Translations under genes and position numbers: made by a program
Shown here: piece after piece, positions 15,370 to 21,313 of the stretch
Position numbering within the stretch: position 1 is the stretch's first letter
Layout of the letters: each line of letters opens with the position of its first letter
Notes under the pieces: generated by a model
The model's database searches: none
What the model was told of the DNA's origin: nothing
Seen by the model: only the letters and a program-made list of their open reading frames with translations
Source of the DNA: Proteobacteria bacterium UBA1844
GTDB lineage: Bacteria > Pseudomonadota > Gammaproteobacteria > Steroidobacterales > Woeseiaceae
DNA: 21,313 nucleotides
Direction of reading: 5' to 3'
Assembly: GCA_002338615.1 (NCBI GenBank)
Contig: DDIS01000179.1
Location: 862-22,174, forward strand

Positions 15370-15711
15370 CTAGGCGCGAGCCGTTACGTAGATAACACCA
15401 TCGCGGATTTCACACGCGACCTTCTGCAGCGCCTTGCCTTGGCACGGCCCCGCAAAGCAAACACCGGAATCTATTTCGTACAATGCCCCGTGTGAGGCAC
15501 ACACGATCGATTGCCCGTCGCGGCTGAGAAATTTGTCGGGGGTGAGATTCAACGGATGCCCCACGTGCCTGCAGACGTTCTCGTAGGCAAACACCTGGTT
15601 GCCCTTGCGCACCACGAAACCACGGAATGGCCAGTCGCCCGCACCGATACTGAACTCGCGACAGTCATACTCTTTGAGTTCGTCGAGCCTGCCGAGTGCT
15701 AATTCAGGCAT
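15370..15711 (-). CDS. Stand-alone Rieske [2Fe-2S] domain protein
   Basis: 113 residues. The start at 15711 lies inside the end of the upstream permease gene (8-nt overlap), and the domain begins directly after it; a start 12 nt further upstream is possible. Both cluster-binding boxes are visible: C47-R-H49 in NVCRHVGHPLNL and C71-A-S-H74 in IVCASHGALYEIDSGVC, followed by GPCQGKALQ. The spacing is normal for Rieske ferredoxins of oxygenase or NirD type. There is no signal peptide or membrane helix, so it should be cytoplasmic. No oxygenase or reductase partner is adjacent. Its place after an AmpG-like permease gives no clear functional link. Confidence 0.88.
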   Translation of the reverse strand: MPELALGRLDELKEYDCREFSIGAGDWPFRGFVVRKGNQVFAYENVCRHVGHPLNLTPDKFLSRDGQSIVCASHGALYEIDSGVCFAGPCQGKALQKVACEIRDGVIYVTARA

Positions 15712-16984
15712 CGTGGCTGCTCTCATTTGCCTTCCGAAACACACGCTGCTCATCCGCGTCATTCCAGGGTGCCACCTTCAGCAACAGCAACATGCCCGGA
15801 ATCGCCAGCAGAGTGCAAATAATAAAGAACTGTGTCCAGCCAACGTGCTCGACGATGAGGCCGGTTATTGCATTCGCCAGTGTGCGCGGCACGGCGGTAA
15901 GCGCCGAGAACAGTGCAAATTGCGTCGCGGCGAACGCGGGATTGGTGGTACGGGCGATAAAGGCCGTGAACGCGGCTGTGCCAAGACCGACGCCGAGGTA
16001 TTCCAGCGCGACAACAGTACCCAGCATCCACGGGTTGTTGCCCGCCTCGGCCAGCAGTGCAAACCCGAGAATACTTGCGACCTGTACCACGCCAAATATC
16101 CACAAGGCGCGATTGATACTCAAGCGGATCATGATGATGCCGCCGGCAAGTACGCCCACGATTGCAGCGACAACGGATGCAAACTTGGCGATCGTGCCTA
16201 TCTGGGTAAGGCTGAATCCGAGGTCAATATAAAACGGGGTCGATAACGCCACCGCCATGTTGTCGCCAATCTTGTAGAGAAACATGAACGACAATATCAG
16301 TAGTGCCGATCGCAAGCCCTTACGCTGTATGAACTCCCGAAACGGTTCAATGACTGCTTCCCGCATGGTTTTCGGCGGGTGTGGATCAGCAATTGCCTCC
16401 TCTATGATCAGTGTCAGAACAATCCCGACCAGCATGAATGTGGCCACAACCATGAACACGGTGTGCCAGGGCAGGCGGTCGGCCAGGATGAGCGCCAGTG
16501 ACCCGGGTACCAGTCCTGCGAGGCGGTAAGTCTGCACATGAATGGCATTGCCCAGGCCCAGCTCGTGGTCCGGCAGTAATTCGCGTCTGAAGGCATCCAG
16601 CACGATGTCCTGGCTGGCACTGAAAAAAGCGACGACCGCCGCGAGATACGCCACCACCCAGATCGACAGCGTCGGTTGCACAAAACCCAGTGCCGCAATG
16701 GAGACGAGCAAGGCGACTTGTGTCAGCAGCATCCAGCCACGCCGCCGGCCGAGAAAGGGCAGCGTGTAACGATCCATGACCGGCGACCAGAGAAATTTCC
16801 AGGTGTAGGGAAAACCGATCAGAGCAAAGAAGCCGATCTCGGCAAGACCAACTCCCTCCGCGCGCAACCATGCGGGCACGAGCTGGATCAGCACATACAA
16901 TGGCAGGCCCGAGGTGAATCCCGTGAAGGCGCAGATCAGCATGCGCCTGTTCAGGATTGCATCCCGGAAGGATTGCCGCTGCAT
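15704..16984 (-). CDS. AmpG-like major facilitator permease (muropeptide transporter family)
   Basis: 426 residues with about twelve hydrophobic segments. AmpG-type hallmarks are present: FTGFTSGLPLYVLIQLVPAW at the first helix, GFPYTWKFLWSPVMDRY, LGRRRGWM in the cytoplasmic loop, and ASQDIVLDAFRRELL near helix 4. AmpG imports anhydro-muropeptides from the periplasm during cell-wall recycling and can influence beta-lactamase induction. At this length it lacks the extra C-terminal helices of E. coli AmpG (491 residues) but matches many shorter AmpG-family members. It starts 25 nt after xthA with a weak Shine-Dalgarno, and its stop lies 8 nt inside the Rieske gene. Confidence 0.85.
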   Translation of the reverse strand: MQRQSFRDAILNRRMLICAFTGFTSGLPLYVLIQLVPAWLRAEGVGLAEIGFFALIGFPYTWKFLWSPVMDRYTLPFLGRRRGWMLLTQVALLVSIAALGFVQPTLSIWVVAYLAAVVAFFSASQDIVLDAFRRELLPDHELGLGNAIHVQTYRLAGLVPGSLALILADRLPWHTVFMVVATFMLVGIVLTLIIEEAIADPHPPKTMREAVIEPFREFIQRKGLRSALLILSFMFLYKIGDNMAVALSTPFYIDLGFSLTQIGTIAKFASVVAAIVGVLAGGIIMIRLSINRALWIFGVVQVASILGFALLAEAGNNPWMLGTVVALEYLGVGLGTAAFTAFIARTTNPAFAATQFALFSALTAVPRTLANAITGLIVEHVGWTQFFIICTLLAIPGMLLLLKVAPWNDADEQRVFRKANESSHDA

Positions 16985-17009
16985 GGCTGCTATGACTGGT
17001 TCCCGGCCA

Positions 17010-17792
17010 TCAGGAACCGAGCGACCGGTCGTAGTCCGTTATCAGTGGAGCATGATCCGAGAACCGCTCAGCCTTGTAAATTTCGGTCCTCAATACCTGG
17101 TCGCGAAGACCTGGCGTAACAACCTGGTAGTCAAGACGCCACCCGACGTTGTTGTCCCAGGCCCGTCCGCGATTCGACCACCAGGTATAGGCGTCAGGCT
17201 GCTGCCGGATCGTTCGAAAGGAATCGACAAATCCGAGGTCGCCAAACACCTTGTCCATCCAGGCACGTTCCTCCGGCAGAAAACCGGAGTTCTTCTGGTT
17301 CTGTTTCCAGTTCTTCAGATCAATTTCCTTGTGTGCAATATTCCAGTCACCGCAAATAATATATTCAGCACGTTTGCGCTTGAGTTTTTTCAAATGTTCC
17401 TCGAAGGATTCCATGCAGCGATACTTGGCCTCCTGCCGCAATTCGTGCGAGGACCCGGAAGGCAGGTACAGGGACACCACGTTGATGCCGCCGAGCTGCA
17501 CTTCGAGGTAGCGGCCTTCATTGTCGAATTCCGCGTCCCCATAGCCGCGCAAGACTTTCCTGGGTTTGTGCCGGGTGTAAATCGCAGTTCCGCTGTAGCC
17601 TTTTTTCAGTGCATCCTCGTAGTAACAGTGATAGCCCTCGGGCCGGAAGCAGTCATCCGTCAACTGCACGTGCTGCGCCTTGGTTTCCTGGATGCACACG
17701 ACGTCGGCTTGTTGCCCGGGCAACCAGTCAAACAGGCCCTTGCGCGCAGCCGCGCGTATGCCGTTCGCATTCAGGCTTATCACTCGAAACAT
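17010..17792 (-). CDS. xthA: Exodeoxyribonuclease III / AP endonuclease
   Basis: 260 residues, with GGAG 6 nt before the ATG. It cuts DNA at abasic sites and degrades 3' ends in base-excision repair. Catalytic and metal residues of the exonuclease-endonuclease-phosphatase fold are all visible: N8-A-N10, E36 (IQETK), Y109 (SLYLPSG), D149 and N151 (GDWNIAH), NNVGWRLDY (214-222, D221), and D246-H247 (RFSDHAP). It is divergent from pyrE across 99 nt, a pairing seen in many gammaproteobacteria, and heads the xthA-ampG-Rieske run. Confidence 0.95.
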   Translation of the reverse strand: MFRVISLNANGIRAAARKGLFDWLPGQQADVVCIQETKAQHVQLTDDCFRPEGYHCYYEDALKKGYSGTAIYTRHKPRKVLRGYGDAEFDNEGRYLEVQLGGINVVSLYLPSGSSHELRQEAKYRCMESFEEHLKKLKRKRAEYIICGDWNIAHKEIDLKNWKQNQKNSGFLPEERAWMDKVFGDLGFVDSFRTIRQQPDAYTWWSNRGRAWDNNVGWRLDYQVVTPGLRDQVLRTEIYKAERFSDHAPLITDYDRSLGS

Positions 17793-17807
17793 TTATCGCT
17801 CCATTCG

Positions 17808-17832
17808 ATGCCACGGCATTCCATGGCATACT
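17808..17832. promoter_or_regulatory. Inverted repeat overlapping an extended -10 in the xthA/pyrE divergent spacer
   Basis: ATGCCA (17808-17813) and TGGCAT (17824-17829) form an inverted repeat with a 10-nt centre. On the plus strand the right arm overlaps TGGCATACT (17824-17832), an extended -10 with 4 of 6 matches in its hexamer, 60 nt upstream of the pyrE ATG. The placement would suit an operator, but no regulator is identified. Confidence 0.3.
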
Positions 17833-17891
17833 GCTCTTACGGTGCCAACGCGGCATCATACCTTACAGATTTCTCACCGCCGCCGGGTCGC

Positions 17892-18539
17892 ATGCAACGC
17901 TACCAGAAAGAATTCATAGATTTGGCGCTCGAGCTTGGCGCGCTGCGCTTCGGCAGGTTCACCTTGAAATCCGGTCGTGTAAGTCCCTACTTTTTTAATG
18001 CAGGGCGTTTTTGCACGGGCCGCGCGGCCGCCATTGTCGGTCGTTGCTACGCGGCAACGATTGCCGCCAGTAGCCTGCATTTCGACATGATTTTCGGCCC
18101 GGCATACAAAGGCATTCCACTGGCTGCCCTCGCGGCCGCCGCGCTCGCCGACAGCCAGGATACGGACGTGCCGTTCGCCTACAATCGCAAGGAAGCCAAG
18201 GCACACGGTGAGGGAGGCAATATCGTCGGCGCTGAACTCAAGGGGCGGGTCCTGATCATTGACGACGTGATTACGGCTGGCACAGCGGTTCGCGAAGCCT
18301 GCGAAATCATCAGGGGTGCCGGGGCGGAGGTCGCAGGCCTTGTTATCTCACTCGATCGGCAAGAGCGCGGCACCACTCTGCTTTCCGCCGTGCAGGAGCT
18401 GGAACAATCGATGGGCGTGCCGGTTCAGCGTATCATCGGGCTCGACAACCTCGTGGAGGTGCTTAAGGAATCCGGCCAGTTTGGCGAGCATCTCGAGTCG
18501 GTTCTCGAATACCGGCGCGAATACGGAGTGGATTCCTAA
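17892..18539 (+). CDS. pyrE: Orotate phosphoribosyltransferase
   Basis: 215 residues. The start at 17892 is set by alignment of MQRYQKEFI to the known N-terminus (MKPYQRQFI in E. coli); the Shine-Dalgarno is poor, and an in-frame ATG 69 nt upstream is less likely. The enzyme joins orotate to PRPP to make OMP in de novo pyrimidine synthesis. Motifs: FTLKSGRVSPYFFNAG (23-38), FGPAYKGIP (68-76), the flexible loop YNRKEAKAHGEGGN (97-110), and the PRPP-binding VLIIDDVITAGTA (120-132). The C-terminus ends EYRREYGVDS. In E. coli pyrE follows rph and is attenuated; here it is divergent from xthA with no leader hairpin and T-run that I can see. Confidence 0.96.
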   Translation: MQRYQKEFIDLALELGALRFGRFTLKSGRVSPYFFNAGRFCTGRAAAIVGRCYAATIAASSLHFDMIFGPAYKGIPLAALAAAALADSQDTDVPFAYNRKEAKAHGEGGNIVGAELKGRVLIIDDVITAGTAVREACEIIRGAGAEVAGLVISLDRQERGTTLLSAVQELEQSMGVPVQRIIGLDNLVEVLKESGQFGEHLESVLEYRREYGVDS

Positions 18540-18586
18540 GGTACTGAATTTATGGGCTTTCATATAACAGGAATCGGCCGTTTCCG

Positions 18587-18607
18587 GGACCCACAGACAC
18601 ATGGGCC
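18587..18607 (+). terminator. Weak hairpin after pyrE, possible terminator
   Basis: GGACCCA (18587-18593) pairs with TGGGCC (18602-18607) with one bulged A, followed by only TTTG. A second short repeat, CGGGA/TCCCG, lies just downstream. Either could end the pyrE transcript, but neither has a proper T-tract. Confidence 0.2.
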
Positions 18608-18665
18608 TTTGAATTCGGGAACTACGTCCCGCAACATTTTCTGTAAAACGTGTCATATTTGGCGT

Positions 18666-19301
18666 ATGCAGACGTATCCACAAGCCATTTTCCTTGCCGT
18701 TGGGCTGATTTTCCTTGCTACGCAGGCCCAGGCGGGCGAGAAAGAGGGCCGGCATTATAAATTTGTTGATGAAGATGGCGTCACCCACTACGTCGACAGC
18801 GTGCCCGCCGAATACACGGATTTTGATAAGGATGTTGTCAACAATCACGGGGTAACCATCGGCCAGATCGAAGGGCGTAAAACGATCGAGGAAATCGAAG
18901 CCGAAAAACTCGCCGAAGAACTGCGTATCCAGAAGGAACTTCAACTCCGTGCCGACCAGGCGCTGCTCGCTACTTACCAGAGTGTTGATGAAATCGAGAT
19001 GCACCGCGATCGCAGGGTCGAGTTGTTCCAGGCACAGTCGCGCGTTACAGAACTATACCTGCGCAATCTTGAGCGCCAGCTTGAGAAGCTCGAACGTGAA
19101 GCCGCAATGTACGCGCCCTATTCGTCCGATGAAAATGCGGAGATGATCGATCCGGATCTTGTCGTTGCGATCCAGGAAACGAAGGATACGATCGAGCGCC
19201 ACAACAGGAACCTGAAAAAGTACCGGGACGATGAAGACGCGATCGTGCGCCAGTTTGCCGGCGACATAACACGCTTCAAAACATTGAAGGGCCTTAATTA
19301 A
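18666..19301 (+). CDS. Secreted DUF4124 coiled-coil protein
   Basis: 211 residues. The start at 18666 gives a clear signal peptide (MQTYPQAIFLAVGLIFLATQAQAG, cleavage near residue 23), whereas the longer in-frame reading from 18552 would bury it. The mature protein opens with a DUF4124-type segment, HYKFVDEDGVTHYVDSVP (30-47), then two long charged helices likely to form coiled coils (about 73-106 and 108-150) and a third around 165-200. The domain is common in gammaproteobacterial envelope proteins of unknown role. I predict a periplasmic location because no lipobox or outer-membrane strands are visible. The Shine-Dalgarno is weak. It converges with dut. Confidence 0.8.
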   Translation: MQTYPQAIFLAVGLIFLATQAQAGEKEGRHYKFVDEDGVTHYVDSVPAEYTDFDKDVVNNHGVTIGQIEGRKTIEEIEAEKLAEELRIQKELQLRADQALLATYQSVDEIEMHRDRRVELFQAQSRVTELYLRNLERQLEKLEREAAMYAPYSSDENAEMIDPDLVVAIQETKDTIERHNRNLKKYRDDEDAIVRQFAGDITRFKTLKGLN

Positions 19302-19344
19302 AGAGTATTGATTGGGCCGGTATCAACATTACCCCGCGCCCGGC

Positions 19345-19800
19345 TTACCCCGTCCCGGAGTGCCCGAACCCCCCGGTACCGCGCTCACTGTCTGAAAAAT
19401 CTTCCACAACATTGAACCGAACCTGCTCGACGGGAACGAATACCATTTGTGCGATGCGCTCGCCGGGCTGGATATCGTATGGCTCCGAGCCGCGGTTCCA
19501 GCAGGAAATAAACACTTGCCCCTGGTAGTCGGAATCGATCAGGCCGGTCAGGTTGCCGAGCACCAGGCCGTGCTTGTGACCAAGACCGGAACGCGGCAAC
19601 AGTACAGCCGCCAAAGCGGGATCTTTGACATGGATGGCGAGCCCGGTGGGTACGAGGTGCGTCGCACCGGGTGACACCGTCAGAACCTCATCGATAAGTG
19701 CCCGCATGTCGAGCCCGGCCGAACCATCTGTTGCGTAGTGTGGCAGCGGTATGCTGTCGCCCACGCGCGAATCGAGGATTTTGAGATCAATTGAGCGCAC
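19345..19800 (-). CDS. dut: Deoxyuridine 5'-triphosphate nucleotidohydrolase (dUTPase)
   Basis: 151 residues, the standard trimeric dUTPase length. It hydrolyses dUTP to dUMP and pyrophosphate, keeping uracil out of DNA and feeding thymidylate synthesis. All five motifs are present: [13 protein letters not shown] (23-34), [12 protein letters not shown] (69-78), [14 protein letters not shown] (86-96), [11 protein letters not shown] (113-121) and [11 protein letters not shown] (140-149). It lies 15 nt downstream of coaBC, the usual coaBC-dut order, and is probably cotranscribed. The 43 nt before the convergent DUF4124 gene hold only a weak TTGAT/ATCAA repeat. Confidence 0.97.
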   Translation of the reverse strand: MRSIDLKILDSRVGDSIPLPHYATDGSAGLDMRALIDEVLTVSPGATHLVPTGLAIHVKDPALAAVLLPRSGLGHKHGLVLGNLTGLIDSDYQGQVFISCWNRGSEPYDIQPGERIAQMVFVPVEQVRFNVVEDFSDSERGTGGFGHSGTG

Positions 19801-19815
19801 TACTGTGGTGTTCCT

Positions 19816-21072
19816 TTAGTCTTTTTCAGGGTTTGTTGCATGCTTCGGGCGCGCAAGCGAAGGTTGCGTACCCGTGCCGCGGACGGCCTCGTAGCGCTCG
19901 GCAATCAGCAGCACGAGGTCTTCTGCCAGCGCGGTTTTGGCAGCAGTCGGGTACGACTTGCTACCTCCCTGCCAGTAAACATCGACCGTATTTTCATCAT
20001 GATCGAAGCCACGGTCACTGCCAACCTTGTTTGCGATAATCATGTCGAGCTGCTTGTTCTTGAGCTTTGCGAGCGCGTACTTGCGCACATCGTTGGTTTC
20101 AGCGGCGAAGCCCACGGCAAACGGCCCCGGTTGCAACGCTGCGACGGACGCGAGTATATCTTTTGAGCGCGTCAACCTGAGGGTCAGGGTTGCGTCATTT
20201 TTTTTGATCTTTTGTGCTTCAACAGAGTCCGGCCGATAGTCCGAAACCGCCGCCGCCGCGATGAAAATATCGACGTCGGCTATCTGTGCGTGCGTCGCCT
20301 CATACATTTCTTCCGCCGTCTGCACCGCTATCGTCTCTACACCGCGCGGACTTGAAATATCGACGGGACCGCTGATCAGCACCACGCGTGCACCCGCGGC
20401 GCGTGCCGCCGCCGCCATCGCGTAGCCCATTTTTCCGGAACTGCGGTTGCTGATGTAGCGCACCGGATCGATCGGTTCGCGTGTCGGCCCTGCCGTAACG
20501 AGCACCGCTTTTCCGTCAAGCAATCCCGGGGCAGCGCCGCGAGACGAATTTCGCCCGCATACGATCGCTGCAATTTCGTCCGGATCGCTCATGCGCCCCG
20601 CGCCGGTCTCGCCACAAGCCTGCGAGCCGCTGTCGGGGCCGATGATTTCAATGCCGCGCTGCTCGAGCGTTTTCCGGTTTGCCTGCACGGCCGCGTTACT
20701 CCACATCACGTGATTCATGGCCGGCGCGATAACAATGGGAGATTCTGTCGCAAGGCATAGCGTCGTTAATAGGTCCGAGGCTGCGCCACCCGCCAGCCGC
20801 GCCATGATCTCGGCCGTTGCCGGCGCGATCAGCACGACATCAGCCCAGCGGGCCAGGTCGATATGACTCATCGAGGCCTCGGCTTCCTTGTCCCACAGGT
20901 TATTGCGAACGGGATGACCGGATACCGCCTGCAAAGCTGTCTCTGTGACAAATTCCTCTGCAGAGGCCGTCATGACGATCTGTACGTCGGCACTACGCTC
21001 GCGCAGGCGCCGCACGAGTTCGGGTGTCTTGTAGGCTGCAATGCCGCCGCTGATTCCGAGCAATATATTCAT
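19816..21072 (-). CDS. coaBC: Bifunctional phosphopantothenoylcysteine decarboxylase / phosphopantothenate-cysteine ligase
   Basis: 418 residues from ATG 21072, where the family consensus MNILLGISGGIAAYK begins; an ATG 27 nt upstream (MPRFIETDG) has a slightly better Shine-Dalgarno and cannot be excluded. The enzyme adds cysteine to phosphopantothenate and decarboxylates the product to 4'-phosphopantetheine in CoA synthesis. In the CoaC half: FMN-site GISGGIAAYKTPELVR (6-21), H70 (SHIDLARWAD), PAMNHVMW (117-124) and the flexible-flap ACGETGAGRM (152-161). In the CoaB half: VLVTAGPTREPIDPVRYISN (190-209), RSSGKMGYA (210-218), AAAVSDYRP (273-281) and KIKK (288-291). The KIKK motif is encoded partly by a run of eight A bases. 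Confidence 0.96.
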   Translation of the reverse strand: MNILLGISGGIAAYKTPELVRRLRERSADVQIVMTASAEEFVTETALQAVSGHPVRNNLWDKEAEASMSHIDLARWADVVLIAPATAEIMARLAGGAASDLLTTLCLATESPIVIAPAMNHVMWSNAAVQANRKTLEQRGIEIIGPDSGSQACGETGAGRMSDPDEIAAIVCGRNSSRGAAPGLLDGKAVLVTAGPTREPIDPVRYISNRSSGKMGYAMAAAARAAGARVVLISGPVDISSPRGVETIAVQTAEEMYEATHAQIADVDIFIAAAAVSDYRPDSVEAQKIKKNDATLTLRLTRSKDILASVAALQPGPFAVGFAAETNDVRKYALAKLKNKQLDMIIANKVGSDRGFDHDENTVDVYWQGGSKSYPTAAKTALAEDLVLLIAERYEAVRGTGTQPSLARPKHATNPEKD

Positions 21073-21182
21073 GCCATCAGTTTCAATGAATCGGGGCATC
21101 CCGTCCAGATTATTTGCTTGTAGACAGAAGCCTGTGCGCTACATGCTGGGCACCTGCACATTGCTGTTGACAGGGAACGTTG

Positions 21183-21313
21183 ATGAGCATCGATGAGAAC
21201 CATGGATTGAGCGACGCGGCGCTGATTGCAGCCTTGCTGCGCAGCGGCGGCAACGTGGAATCGGCGCACGCGTTGGCCAAACGACTGCTGCAGCGCTTCG
21301 GCGGCCTGCGGCC
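21183..21313 (+). CDS. radC: RadC-family (UPF0758/JAB domain) protein, N-terminal fragment, cut by window edge
   Basis: 43 complete codons are present, from ATG 21183 to the window end, with AGGGA about 8 nt upstream. GLSDAALIAALLRSGGNVESAHALAKRLLQRFGGLR matches the N-terminal helix-hairpin-helix-type region of RadC. The position, divergent from coaBC-dut, is the classic radC place. The usual leader of about 15 residues (RPREKLLxxGA) before LSDAELLA is missing: the encoded start is only MSIDENHG, and an in-frame TGA at 21168-21170 blocks a longer reading. The C-terminal JAB/MPN domain would lie beyond the window. Despite its name the role of RadC in repair is unproven. Confidence 0.8.
   Translation, partial: MSIDENHGLSDAALIAALLRSGGNVESAHALAKRLLQRFGGLR

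Noticed and set aside
16914..17891. Long in-frame extension upstream of pyrE
   Set aside because: It runs antisense through xthA and the permease start; the PyrE N-terminus aligns at 17892 and nothing before it resembles a protein domain.
21167..21172. Perfect TTGACA hexamer just before radC
   Set aside because: It lies only 10 nt before the start codon, so a matching -10 would fall inside the gene; it overlaps the ribosome-binding region and is probably chance.
1..21313. CRISPR array, tRNA, rRNA, toxin-antitoxin pair, anti-phage system or biosynthetic cluster
   Set aside because: I looked for spaced direct repeats, cloverleaf-like segments with CCA ends, and small overlapping gene pairs outside known genes, and saw none. 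The orphan ParA and Rieske genes do not form a recognisable defence or biosynthetic set.

Overview
The window is a stretch of GC-rich chromosome from a gammaproteobacterium, and nearly all of it is core housekeeping. Three things point to this group: the gene orders hemX-hemY, dapF-DUF484-xerC-hslV-hslU-DUF971-ubiE-ubiJ-ubiB, xthA/pyrE and radC/coaBC-dut; REP-type intergenic repeats with a GTAGGAGC core; and a large TonB-dependent receptor of the type common in marine Woeseia-like and Xanthomonas/Steroidobacter-like lineages. The lineage is an inference from gene order and protein style, not a measured placement. I see no tRNA, rRNA, CRISPR array, prophage or complete insertion sequence, and no gene-free stretch longer than 200 bases.

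Layout. 2-2375 (+): the 3' end of hemX, then hemY and an atypical SDR oxidoreductase, tightly packed. 2376-2571: a spacer with one REP-like repeat and a short GGGGTCAGAGTG-type motif. 2572-3213 (-): a lone ParA-type ATPase. 3341-11764 (+): a long same-strand run of dapF, DUF484, xerC, hslV, hslU, DUF971, ubiE, ubiJ, ubiB and a small acyltransferase, with ATGA start/stop overlaps at dapF/DUF484 and ubiJ/ubiB. 11767-11907: a cluster of four REP-like units. 11922-14189 (-): a TonB-dependent receptor with a recognisable promoter. 14286-15354 (+): trmB and a small DUF6763-like protein. 15370-17792 (-): xthA, an AmpG-like permease and a Rieske ferredoxin-like protein, the last two overlapping by 8 nt. 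17892-19301 (+): pyrE and a secreted DUF4124 coiled-coil protein. 19345-21072 (-): coaBC then dut. 21183-end (+): the start of a radC-like gene with an unusually short N-terminus.

How the genes work together. HemX/HemY belong to haem biogenesis. DapF supplies meso-diaminopimelate for lysine and peptidoglycan, and the AmpG-like permease would recycle peptidoglycan fragments. XerC resolves chromosome dimers. HslUV is a two-component ATP-dependent protease. UbiE, UbiJ and UbiB form a ubiquinone-biosynthesis block. PyrE and Dut serve pyrimidine metabolism, and CoaBC makes 4'-phosphopantetheine. XthA repairs abasic sites and TrmB modifies tRNA.

I found no convincing undescribed system. The points most worth a second look are the REP-like repeats (one isolated, four clustered), the REP-proximal receptor whose C-terminus runs one residue past the usual terminal aromatic, the DapF substitutions in a conserved N-terminal motif, the short RadC N-terminus, the orphan ParA, and a few candidate translational or transcriptional control points.
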